NCBI GenBank assembly: GCA_028564925.1
Contig: CM053029.1
Coordinates: 292,945,558-293,009,557, forward strand
Reading direction: 5' to 3'
Length of the DNA stretch: 64,000 nt
From: Lithobates sylvaticus
Taxonomy: Eukaryota > Chordata > Amphibia > Anura > Ranidae
Shown piece after piece: positions 1 to 9,935 of this stretch. The translations under genes and the position numbers were made by a program. The first letter of the stretch is position 1; the number at the start of each line of letters is the position of its first letter. Below the pieces are notes generated by a model. The model saw only the letters and a list, made by a program, of their open reading frames with translations, searched no databases and was not told the DNA's origin.

Positions 1-430
1 CTGAGACTAAATCCATTCCAAATCACATAAAAACAAAAAAAGGTGTGCATTATGCAAGTAATATAGAACTTACAATATGTAAGTCACTATTTAACATTGG
101 CAATTTTTTGCACACGATTTTTTTTTTTTTTACTAGAAATGACTCCCAAACAATTATAATTTTTTTTAAAAGCAGAGACCCTTGCATATAAAAAAGTGGC
201 AGGTGCACATTTTTATATTGCACAACATTTTCACAGCCATTTATAAAATGCATGTTTTAAGGAAAGAAACACACTGAAATAAATTTTAGTGCAAAACACA
301 AAATGTTATCAATATTACGCCTTTAGAGCAAAAGTGATCAGGCAGCTCTACAGCCCATGGATCACTTTTATATGAAAACACCTTGCCAGCTCTAAAAATC
401 AATAGACAAAGGGTTAAGTAAACCACCATG
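1..430. other. AT-rich sequence, no gene recognised
   Basis: No coding potential, RNA gene or recognised repeat is visible. If the FNIP1 assignment holds, this lies deep in FNIP1 intron 1. Confidence 0.5.
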
Positions 431-1429
431 TTAACCACTTGCTGACCGCCCACTGTCAAATGACGGCGGGACGGTGCAGCTACTGTGGCGGGCCGCCGTC
501 ATATGACGTCGTCTGCAATTTGGCCACTGGGGGGCGCGCCGCGGGAGGCGCGCGCGCCCGCCGCGTAGCTGGGGCCCCGGTGCGCGTGCCCGGCGGTCGC
601 GATGACCGCCAGGCACCCGCGATTGCCCGGTAATCGAGCAGGACGTGGATCGGTGTGTGTAAACACACAGGTCCACGTCCTGTCAGAGGAGAGGAGACCG
701 ATGGTGTGTCCCTTGTACATAGGGACACCGATCGGTCTCCTCCCCCAGTCAGTCCCCTCCCCCCACAGTAAGAATCACCAAGATAGGGTACACATTAACC
801 CCTGCAGCGCCCCCTAGCGTTAACCCCTTCCCTGCCAGTCACATTTATACAGTAATCAATGCATTTTTATAGCACGGATCGCTGTATAAATGTGAATGGT
901 CCCAAAAATGAGTCAAAAGTGTCCGAAGTGTCCGCCGCAATGTCGCAGTCACGATAAAAATCGCAAATCGCCGCCATTACTAGTAAAAAAAAAAAAAATA
1001 ATAAAAATGCTATAAATCTATCCCCTATTTTGTAGACGCTTTAACTTTTGCGCAAACCAATCAATATACGCTTATTGCGATTTATTTTACCAAAAATATG
1101 TAGAAGAATACGTATTGGCCTAAACTGAGGAAAAAATTTGTTTAAAAAAAAAAAAAAAATTGGATATTTATTATAATAAATAGTAAAAAATATTATGTTT
1201 TTTCAAACTTGTCCCTCTTCTTTTGTTTATAGCGCAAGAAATAAAAACCGCAGAGGTGATCAAATACCACCAAAATAAAGCTCTATCTGTGGGGAAAAAA
1301 TGATAAAAATTTTATTTGGGTACAGCGTTGCATGACCGCGCAATTGTCATTCAAAATGCGACAGCGCTGAAAGCTGAAAAATGGCTTGGTCGGTAAGGAG
1401 GTGTTCGTGGCTGGTAGGCAAGTAGTTAA
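431..1429. repeat. TTAA-ended MITE (piggyBac-like), copy 1
   Basis: The element starts TTAACCACTTGCTGACC and ends in AAGTAGTTAA, so the termini are inverted copies around a TTAA tetranucleotide, the target and duplication used by piggyBac transposases. The interior is GC-rich on the left (431-830) and AT-rich on the right. The right part (about 1000-1400) reappears inverted at 36571-37769 and in part at 13058-13783. There is no transposase. The superfamily call rests only on the TTAA ends. Confidence 0.65.
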
Positions 1430-1603
1430 GCTGCCCATCAATGGGTAGAAAACCAAAACGAAAAATTGAGTCGGTAGACTAAACAATACATTTTCATATG
1501 GCAAGTGTGTTCATTGTGGCAGTCTATTTCCTTTTCAAGATTACGCATGAACATGCTAGAATTATTATAAATTTTTTTCTTTTCTTTTTTTTTTTAAGTT
1601 TTA

Positions 1604-1815
1604 GGCCCCTTTCACACGGGACGTGTGTCTTTTATTAACCGCTTCAGCCCTGGAAGAGTTTACCCCCTTCCTGACCAAAGCAATTTTTGCGAATCGGCAC
1701 TGCGTTAAAACCACCCCGCTAGCGGCCGAATAACGCTGCTAACATGACAGGAAAGTGGCGCTAGAATAGCGCCGCTTTACCACTGACACCGGCCGCGGCT
1801 TGGTATGAAAGCTGT
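1604..1815. repeat. Degraded Harbinger-type MITE with foreign insert
   Basis: A TTA followed by GGCCCCTTTCACACGG matches the terminus of the intact element at 12189-12580, and the inner part (AGCGGCCGAATAACGC, then the AATAGCGCCGCTTTACC block) matches its right half. A stretch beginning TTAACCGCTTCAGCC near 1637 belongs to a different, TTAA-ended family. The right terminus is too diverged to place exactly. Confidence 0.5.
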
Positions 1816-1972
1816 CTAATATAGCTACATTCCTGGTTACTGATAGGAAATATTCACTCCCTGATCCCTCGTAGATCAGGTTTACGTCCTTTTCTCTTTT
1901 TTTTTTCTGACAGTGATGGATAGTACAATTTACTTTTGACAATCAACCTGGAGACCATTTTATAAATAATGT

Positions 1973-2924
1973 ATTAGTCATTTTCCACTTCTTGATTAGA
2001 GTTTGAACACTGCTTATTGGCATTCTCAATTCCTTGGATATCTTTTTATATCCCTTTCCTGTTTAAGGCCCCTTTCACAGGAGGCGGATCCGCTTGCACG
2101 GAGTCGGCCTCGGTCCGCTGGCTCAGAGGGAGATCTCTCCGTTGATCTCCGCTGATACGGCGGATGACAGGTCCCTATCTGCTCACTGAGCGGGGAGGGG
2201 CTTGTCGATCGCTGCTGGTTTCTATGGAGAGATCGGGGGAAAATGGACAGCGTGGCCGTTTTCATCAGATCTCACCCGATCCGATAGCGATGGATTTGGA
2301 CGTAGGGCCATCCGTCTGCTTTTGGCAGATCGGACCGGGTCGGATGTCAGCGGACATGTCACCGCTGACATCCGTCTCTCCATAGACCAGCATGGAGCTC
2401 CCGTTCAGGTCCGCCGTCAAAACTGACAGGCGGAGCTGAATGGTCCGTCAGTGTGGAAGGGGCCTTATACAGTTCAATTACCTTTCCCCGCAGATCCTTT
2501 TGACAATTCTTTTGCTTTCCACATGACTCAGAAACGTCAGTACAGCACTGGATGAAAGATGCAAGGGTCTGTCAGGAGTCCAAAAACTCATTGACCTTTT
2601 ATACACACACACTAATTACAAGCAAACAGATCACAGGTGAGGATGGTTACCTTTATTAGCCATTCAAACCCCTTTGTGTCAACTTGTGTGCATGTTATCA
2701 GGCCAAAGATAGCAGGGTATGTAAACTTTTGATCAGGGTCGTTTGGGTAGTTTCTGCTGTCATCATGATTTAAAAAGAGCAAGCACAGTTGATTGATAAT
2801 AAATGGCTTCAGCCAAACACTAACCATGAGTGAAAAACGTTTTTGTGTTATTAATATTCTCTGAAAAAAAGGCCAAGAAATCATAAATTCTGCCAAAAGG
2901 TATGTAAACTTATGAGCACAACTG

Positions 2925-2929
<5 letters not shown>
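1973..2929 (-). mobile_element. Tc1-like transposon remnant A (5' part), minus strand
   Basis: On the minus strand the segment near 1985-2060 reads GYKKISKELRMPISSVQ, typical of the N-terminal helix-turn-helix of Tc1 transposases. To its right are a leader and the inverted repeat, which ends AGCACAACTGTA at 2929 and contains the TATGTAAACTT motif twice. The catalytic part of the transposase is missing, so the copy is truncated on the left. A 399-bp MITE interrupts it at 2066-2464. The right end abuts a TACATACA/CA microsatellite, compatible with use of a TA target. Family identity is from the protein motif; exact left limit uncertain. Confidence 0.65.
2066..2464. repeat. Harbinger-type MITE nested in Tc1 remnant A
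   Basis: Termini GGCCCCTTTCACAGG and GTGTGGAAGGGGCC are inverted copies. TTA sits at 2063-2065 and again at 2465-2467, a 3-bp duplication of the type made by PIF/Harbinger. Removing the element restores the Tc1 leader. The interior has further short inverted repeats (GACATGTC-centred, about 2350-2370). No coding sequence. Confidence 0.7.

Positions 2930-2985
<56 letters not shown>
2921..2985. repeat. (TACA)n/(CA)n microsatellite
   Basis: TACATACATACA runs directly into about 22 uninterrupted CA units ending at 2985. It lies exactly between two different Tc1 remnants. Confidence 0.9.
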
Positions 2986-2988
<3 letters not shown>

Positions 2989-4315
2989 AGTACACGCCTC
3001 ACATTTTTGTAAATATTTTATTATATCTTTTCATGTCACAACACTGAAGAAATGACAATTTGCTACAATGTAAAAGTAGTGAGTGTACAGCTTGTAACTT
3101 TGCTGTCCCCTAAAAATAACTCACACAGCCATTAATGTCTAAACCACTGGCAACAAAAGTGAGTACACCCCTAAGTGAAAATCATCCATCACTGCCTTAA
3201 CCCTCTTGGGCATGGAGTTCACCAAAGCTTCACAGGTTGCCACTGGAGTCCTCTTGCACTTCTCCATGACGACATCACGGAGCTGGTAGATGTTAGAGAC
3301 CTTGCGCTCCTCCACCTTCTATTTGAGGATGCCCCACAGATGCTCAATAGGGTTTAGGTTTGGAGACATGCTTGGCCAGTCCATCACCTTTACCCTCAAC
3401 TTCTTTAGCAAGGCAGTGGTCGCCTTGGAGGTGTGCTTGTGGTCGTTATGTTGGAATACTGCCCTGTGAACCAATCTCCGAAAGGAGGGGGGGATCATGC
3501 TCGGCATCAGTATGTCACAGTATATGTTGGCATTTATGGTTCTCTTAATGAACTGTAGCTCCTCAGTGCCGGCAGCACTCATGCAGCTCCAGACCATGAC
3601 ACTCCCACCATCATGCTTCACTGTAGGCAAGACACACTTGTCTTTGTACTCCTCACCTGGTTGCCGCCACACACGCTTGACACCATCTGAAACAAATAAG
3701 TTTATCTTGGTCTCATCAGACCACAGGACATGGTTCCAGTAATTCATGTCCTTAGTTTGCTTGTCCTCAGCAAACTGTTTGCAGGCTTTCTTGTGCATCA
3801 TCTTTAGAAGAGGCTTCCTTCTGGGACAACAGCAATGCCGACCAATTTGATGCAGTGGGCAGCGTATGGTCTGAGCACTGGCAGGCTGATCCCCCACCCC
3901 TTCAACCTCTGCAGCAATTTTTTCAGATCCTCAGAGTTCTTTGCAATGAGGTGCCATTGTGAACTTCCAGTGACCAGTATGAGAGAGCGAGAGCGAGAAC
4001 ACCAAGTTTAACACACCTGCTACCCATTCACACCTGAGACCTTGTAACATTAACGAGTCACATGACACGGGGGAAGGTGGCTAATTGGGCTCGATTTAGA
4101 CATTTTCACTTAAAGGGTGTACTTACTTATTTTTTTCAGTGGTTTAGACATTTATGGCTGTGTGTTGAGTTATTTTGAGGGGACAGCAAATTTACACTGT
4201 TATACAAGCTGTACACTCACTACTTTACATTGTAGCAAAGTGTCATGTCTTCAGTGTTGTGACATGAAAGGATATAATAAAATATTTACAAAAATGTGGG
4301 GGGGGAATCCACTTT
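2986..4315 (-). mobile_element. Tc1-like transposon B, copy 1, minus strand
   Basis: Long inverted repeats bound the copy: GTGAGTACACGCCTCACA at the left, and at the right a reverse complement running through CACATTTTTGTAAATATT and the CTGTCCCCTCAAAATA block. A transposase remnant on the minus strand lies between, and the part coding for the N-terminal DNA-binding domain is deleted near 3920. The copy sits between a CA tract on the left and TA/CA tracts on the right. Two more copies of the same family are at 24106-26350 and 29253-30027. Confidence 0.85.
3175..3897 (-). pseudogene. Tc1-like transposase remnant (DDE domain), family B copy 1
   Basis: A 192-residue open stretch (3319-3897) carries most of a Tc1/mariner catalytic domain, the nuclease that cuts and rejoins transposon ends at TA sites. 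Visible are WSDETKINLF with the first catalytic Asp, KHDGGSVMVWSCMSAAG, a KHTSK block, and NPIEHLWG with the catalytic Glu. The usual HDNDPKHT is reduced to HNDHKHT, so one Asp codon, probably the second catalytic residue, is lost. The frame ends in a stop (AAATAG) right after EHLWGILK; family-like C-terminal sequence continues out to about 3175. The paired-type DNA-binding domain is absent. It cannot encode an active enzyme. Confidence 0.85.
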
Positions 4316-4331
4316 TGTTAGATACTGTGTG

Positions 4332-4336
<5 letters not shown>

Positions 4337-4427
<91 letters not shown>
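4337..4427. repeat. (TA)n(CA)n compound microsatellite
   Basis: About 33 TA units are followed by about 12 CA units. It lies immediately right of Tc1 copy B1 and may be the continuation of the tract at 2921-2985 into which the transposons inserted. Confidence 0.9.
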
Positions 4428-4452
4428 AAACTAAAATGATCCAAATGTCTCC

Positions 4453-4867
4453 TTAAAAAAGTGGTTCACTTTAAAAAAATAATAATAAAGTTTTCATGAA
4501 CAGGTACTCACCAGTCCAAGAGTCCAGCTTTGGACTTCACCTGGGCCAGTTCTTCCTCCGATCTTTGGATCCCTGGTGCTGCCATCCTAGCTGTGAGAAG
4601 CCAACTGTGACTTCCTGATGGTTTAAAGCCAGTTCCCCACTGTGTATGCAAGAGAAGCTCTGCACTTCCAGACTGGTCCCACAGTGTTCTGGGACTGTGA
4701 CATGTCCCAGGATGGAAGGAATGCGGGGGGGTAAACTTCTGCTATTCTTCCCTAGGTGAGAATTGTGGGAATGGATACCTTCTCTCAGAAAATAAACCTT
4801 CCAATAAAGTTAGAGGAGGAGAAGGAGAAGGAGGATTAATAGAACTTCCACTGAAGTTCTGCTTTAA
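4453..4867. repeat. TTAA-ended MITE candidate
   Basis: TTAAAAAAGTGGTTC at the left and TTCTGCTTTAA at the right are imperfect inverted copies ending in TTAA. The interior contains a segment (ACAGGTACTCACCAGTCC) of the kind seen in other frog MITEs. No coding content. Confidence 0.5.
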
Positions 4868-4952
4868 CAGACAAGCCCTTCCATAAACAGAAATTCTATT
4901 AAAAAAAAAAAAAAAGTTTCTGTTGTGATGTGCAATTAAACTTGGTAAATAC

Positions 4953-5168
4953 CCACATTGGGGTATAGATAAGTAAGGTTGTATTATTGTTGATCTGCCC
5001 TGTTGCTTCTTCAGAGGTAGAATGTTTAGGGTATATGGTGTGCACTGATGTGGTCCGTTGCCATATCGGAGGATTTGCCCATGTGTTGGTAATGTTTGGC
5101 CCCTGCGTGGGCAATTTTGTATGCTAATGAAAAATTTAATAAAAAAGATTTTGCAAAAAAAAAAAAAA
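4953..5168 (+). mobile_element. 5'-truncated LINE insertion with target duplication
   Basis: A 216-bp segment ends GAAAAATTTAATAAAAAAG, then TTTTGC and a pure A tail. It is flanked by a 15-bp direct repeat, AAACTTGGTAAATAC, at 4938-4952 and 5169-5183. A 3' end with poly(A) and a 15-bp duplication is the signature of target-primed reverse transcription. The segment is only untranslated sequence, so the LINE clade is not determined. The perfect duplication and intact tail suggest a fairly young insertion. Confidence 0.8.
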
Positions 5169-5183
5169 AAACTTGGTAAATAC

Positions 5184-6214
5184 AAGAATGTTTCTATAGC
5201 TGACCACAATACACATTGGCACACACACAGTAACCTTGATTTTACCCAGTGCTAGTATTGAAAAACAGTGTCTGGCCGGAGGGCCAGGACCAACTGCTTC
5301 TCACCTACTGCAAAAACAATCCCAAGTGCTAAAAAAGGAAATCTTCGCTTGACTGCACGAGGAGAGCAGCCAGAGGGTCATTTTATAGTTCTAAGCCATT
5401 TAGCCTAGCCTAGACTTTTTGTTTAACTGACAGAACAAGATATGAAGACAACAAACATAATGTTCATTTAGACAGCATGTATCCCCATGCCAGTTGTACA
5501 GTGATCTGACATTTCACAAGTTATGGAATTTTATACTAGAGCACACAAAGAAAACTTACGTAGGTAGCAAAGATGAGCTCAACAACATTGCAATTGAAAT
5601 TACAAAATGTATTAAGTTCTTTATATAATGCCAACTAAACTGGAGTACTCTGAGGTCCCACGATTATGGAATATGTATGCCAACATTGGTCTAATCTGGA
5701 CCAATGTAACTATGCAGTAAAAGCCATACCTGGAGTTTCGTTTTAACAAATCAGTAATAATCTATGCAAGTAAGGGACAAGAATCCTTTTAGGTGCCTAT
5801 CCTACATCACCAGCACAGGGATCACATATAAACTCCATGCAGATAAAGTCCCGGCTGGGATATGAATTGGGAACACCAGTGATGTAAGGCAGAAGTACTA
5901 ACTATTAAGTCACTGAATATCCCAAATTTTAGTGCGGTGCCCAAAACTTTACCCCATATTCAGAACGTGACTTTACAAGCAATTTTGCAAGGGTATCTCT
6001 ACATCTTGTTTTATCTCACTTTATTTTACATCCAAAACAGTGATACTGCAATAGTCAATTCTTCCTCCACCAGAGTTCATGGTACTCAATCTCAAAAGAG
6101 ACATTTCATGTCTGAATACAAAGTCATATGGAAGAACTTGTGAGACCCAAAAAGATGGGAAGGCAGGTGGTTGATTCAACACCCGTGCATCAAATCATAT
6201 CAGTTTTCTAGCTT
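5184..6214. other. No gene recognised
   Basis: AT-rich sequence without convincing coding signal or recognised terminal repeats. Confidence 0.4.
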
Positions 6215-6217
6215 TAA

Positions 6218-7076
6218 GGCCTCATGCACACGAGACGCTGTTAAACACGCGTTCAGAGGCAGTTGGACACTTTTTTCAACTGCACCTGAACGCATGCAAT
6301 GTTATCCTATGTGTCCATGTACACAGTCTCGTTTTTTTCCCCGTTTTTATGCAGTTGCATTTAACCTCGTTTTTCCAGAAGCAAAAAAATGCGTTCAGAC
6401 ACTTTGCTTTTCCACGTTTCAGACGCAAAACGCGGCTAAACGCAGGCACCTGCGTTTAGCCGCGTTTGCAAGCCTTTTTAAAAAGGAACCCAATTTTTTG
6501 GACCAGAAAACTCTGAAATATGATGGTAAACCATAAAAAAATACTAGAAAAATTGGTTTAAAATGTCGTAATTAGTTTAGATAGTTCATAGAGCATATAT
6601 ACTCACTAATGCATACATGTTTGTGAAATGCATACATGGTTTGTGAAATATCCAACGGACATTCGCTGTGCCATCAACGGATGGGTCCAATATCGACAAG
6701 CTCCGATTCTGGACCTCTCATGCAAATTTGCGACGATGTTGCTGCCTCATCAAGAGCAACATCAGGAGCATTTCCTGACATATATTCAATATGGGATCCA
6801 TTTCCAAAAAAAAAAAAAAAAAAAACACAGAAAGAGAGGCAAATGCAAGTGTACAACTGCTCTCTCTGATCAAAATGGAAGAAATTGTTAATAATACATG
6901 TTTTCTGAGCTTGGGAAGGGTCTATATGATGTTATCTTTACAAATGCTTATAGACACAAACGCGGCTAAACGCGGCATGAAAACACAGCAAAAACGCGCG
7001 TTTTTAAACGCAGGTTTCTGCTTTTTAAAACATGCGTTCAGCAGAGTTTGCATCTGCGTCTCGTGTGCATGGGGCC
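6218..7076 (-). mobile_element. PIF/Harbinger deletion derivative
   Basis: Termini GGCCTCATGCACACGAGACGC and its right-hand inverse GTCTCGTGTGCATGGGGCC are flanked by TAA at 6215-6217 and 7077-7079, the TWA-type 3-bp duplication of PIF/Harbinger. Subterminal arms contain repeated AAACGCGGCTAAACGC motifs. Between them, on the minus strand at about 6655-6835, is a decayed stretch including RYWTHPLMAQRMS, matching the transposase start preserved at 15870-15960. The element is therefore an internally deleted descendant of a coding Harbinger, not a pure MITE. Confidence 0.8.
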
Positions 7077-7281
7077 TAACTCTGAAATTAAAGTAAAAAT
7101 GTTCCAAAATTCTGCCCCACTAAAGTATCCTGAACGGCAATTTAAAACAAACCCTCATTCATCTCCATCTACAAGCATTGTGAAGAAAATTATTTCCCAT
7201 GACAGAAGTCTTGTTTTCTAATAAGAGGAGATCGTGGCAGGCTGCCAACCCTCTAAGGAAAAACACACAGCATATGTTTAT

Positions 7282-7471
7282 AAGGTCCCGTTCACACAAG
7301 CGAGTGGACCGATTGGGCCCATCTGTCAGTTTTTCAGGCAGACCCGATCAGAACCTCCATTCTCCTTTATGGATACATCCATTTATACCCACAGGAATCC
7401 AATCCCCTGAAAAACAGACAGGTGGGGATCCGTTCCCCTTCCGTCCAGCAGATCGGATCAGATGGCAGTCA
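7282..7471. repeat. One end of a Harbinger-type MITE
   Basis: AAGGTCCCGTTCACACAAGCG resembles the GGCCCCTTTCACAC terminus family. No matching right end is visible before the next element begins. Confidence 0.35.
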
Positions 7472-7795
7472 CTAGAGGATTTCTAAATCGATTTTTTAGA
7501 TTTTTTTTTTTCCACCAGAAACCGCACTGACACTGCGCCGGTCCTGAGGTGCTGCAGGCAGGAGTTTTTAGGCGAGGCCGCGGCTTTGGCCTAGTCCACG
7601 AGGCCAGACGCAGCGGGCTAAGCCGAAGCCTAAATACTCCTGTCCGCAGCTCCTCAGGCCCGGCACGGTGTCCATCAAAAAAAATAAAAAAAATAAAAAT
7701 AAAAAAAATCGATCCAAATCGTGAATCGAGTTTTTTTTTTTTTTTTTTTCAATCGCAGATTTTTTGGGGGGGGGGGAAAATCGCCCAGCTCTACT
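7472..7795. repeat. hAT-like MITE, AT-rich
   Basis: Starts CTAGAGGATTTCTAAATCG and ends AAAATCGCCCAGCTCTA, imperfect inverted copies related to the CTAGAGCTGCA ends of 25521-26147. The interior has poly(T), poly(A) and poly(G) runs around a GC-rich core (7525-7675). No reading frame of interest. Confidence 0.45.
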
Positions 7796-8589
7796 AAGGC
7801 CTCATTCACACAAATGTTTTAAGGCGCAAATCTGTGCTAGCCTAAAAAAAATCTGTGTTTTTCCCTGCTCAGGAAGCCAGAGGTTGCATGTACAGCCGAC
7901 CATAGAACTAAATGGCTGCAGCTATACTCTGGTTACGACTGAAGCTTTAATGCATCAGCATTTACACTTGCATGTGTGTATGACATACATCATGCTCTTC
8001 TTTTACATTATAAGATGGTAAAAAAAAAAAAAAATGCAACATTTACAGTGAGATTTTATGCAAGAAAAAAAAAAAAAGAAGTCAAAACTGAGAGGGCTAT
8101 AAACCCTGTCAGTGTTTTTCCCCCATCTATGTCCCATTGGGGAGATTTCTCTTTACTTCCTGTTCCATACCTAAAGTATGTATGCAAGTATGCATATTCC
8201 ATGCCAGATGGACTTATGTGGAAGCTGGAAATCACTATAGGTTTTACCGCTACTACATTGATTACTGGCACTATCTTTCAGGTCCCGTGCCAAGCAGCGG
8301 CCCCACTGCACACAGCGGGGGTCACTCACTCAGAAACATTGCCATTTACAGAATGCATTGTATTTTATTATCATTTTTTCTGTGTCCCATATTCACAAAT
8401 ATTCCTTTAATTCTGGTCTTCAAACAGAAGTGAGAGGAGATCTCTCCAAAATGAGCAATCACTTGTAAACAAACCGGTTCTTCTCTCTGTACCAAATCGG
8501 TACAGTGTGAACAGAGAGGGGAGAGATCAGGTGCAGCAGCGCTGTGGGCTGGATCTATACTGCCCACAGCATTGATATGTGACAATTCC
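7796..8589. other. No gene; one MITE-like end
   Basis: AAGGCCTCATTCACACAAATG at 7796 looks like another GGCC..CACAC terminus. The rest is AT-rich with poly(A) runs and no recognised coding sequence. Confidence 0.35.
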
Positions 8590-8830
8590 AGCCTCAGCCA
8601 TCCCTAATCAGCAATACTCATCCATCCATCCATACTCATCCATCCAGAGCAATACTCATCCATCCATGCTCATCCATCCCTAATCAGCAATACTCATTCA
8701 TACTCAGTCATCCATCCATACTCCGCAATGCTCATCCATCCATCCATGCTCAGCCATCCCATCCACCCCCATCCATACCCAGTCGTCCCATCCATACTCA
8801 GCCATCCCCATTCATGCTCATCCATGCCAC
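8590..8830. repeat. Degenerate CATCC-rich tandem repeat
   Basis: Irregular tandem repetition of CATCCATACTCATCCATC and CAGCAATACTCATCC variants, with 4-bp (ATCC) and longer periods mixed. Confidence 0.8.
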
Positions 8831-8834
8831 ATCA

Positions 8835-9935
8835 GTGCCTCACAAAAGTGTAATAGGTAGTCAAATTAGATTTGAAACTTATGCCCCTAGAACACCCTGC
8901 ATGTTGGGCCTCTCTATGTGGTCAGGCTGTGTAAAAGTCTCCCACATGTGGTATCGCCGTACTCAGGAGGAGTAGGAGAATCTATTTTGGGGTGTAATTT
9001 TTGGTATGTACATGCCATGTGTTAGAAATATTGTATAAAAATGGACAACTTTTTATAAAAAAAAAAAAAAAAAATGCGGTTTAATTTTCTTTACACACTT
9101 TCCAAAAACTTGTAGAAAAAAATGACATGTTCAAAAGACTCCTTATGCCACATAGATTATACATTGGGTTGTTTTCTTTACAAAATGTGGTAATTTTTGG
9201 AGCGTTTTCATTGTCCTGGTGCTCCAGGGTCTTCAAAAGTGTAAGAGGAAGTCAGGAGGAGTAGTAAAATGCGTTTTGGGGGGTAATTTGTGCTATGCAT
9301 ATGCTGTGTGTGAGAAATAACCTGCTAATATAAAAAATTTTGTGAAAAAAAAAAAAAAAAATTCTTGATTTTGCAAAGAATTGTGGGAAAAAAAATTACA
9401 ACTTCAAAAAACTCACTATGCCTCCTACTAAATACCTTGGGATGTATACTTTCCAAAAGGGGTCATTTGGGGGGTATTTGTACTTTCCTGGCTTGTTAGG
9501 GTCTCAAGAAATGAGATAGGCAGTGCATTAGGTGTGATCAATTTTCAGAGATTGGCACCATAGTTTGTGGACTCTATAACTTTCACAAAGACCAAACAAT
9601 ATACACCAATTTGGGTTATTTTTACCAAATATATGTAGCAGTATAAATTTTGTCCAAAATTTATGAAGAAAAAAAAAAAAATACAAAAATTTGCTAAATG
9701 TTATAACAGAAACATAGAAAAAAACATTTATTTTTATTTTATTTTTACCGAATTTTCGGTCTTTTTCCTTTAATAGTGGTGATTAAATACAACCAAAAGA
9801 AAGCTCTATTTGTGTGAAAAAAGACAAAAATGTCATATAGGTACAGTGTTGCATGACTGAGTAATGGTCATTCAAAATGTGAGAGCACCGAAAACTGAAA
9901 ATTGGTCTGGTTAGGAAGGGGGTTTAAGTGCCCCC
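8835..9935. repeat. Interspersed repeat with internal duplication
   Basis: Two related blocks of roughly 350 bp follow one another (about 8850-9220 and 9225-9560). Each has an AAAAGTGTAA start, a CAGGAGGAGTAG block, a TTTTGGGG..GTAATTT block, a poly(A) run and a CTTTCCAAAA block. The right end (ATTGGTCTGGTTAGGAAGG) resembles the right end of the TTAA MITEs at 431 and 13058, so it is probably a relative of that group. No coding sequence. Confidence 0.55.

Noticed and set aside
5058-5255. Small plus-strand frame across the LINE tail
   Set aside because: Runs through an untranslated LINE tail and poly(A); Lys stretch is the A tail.
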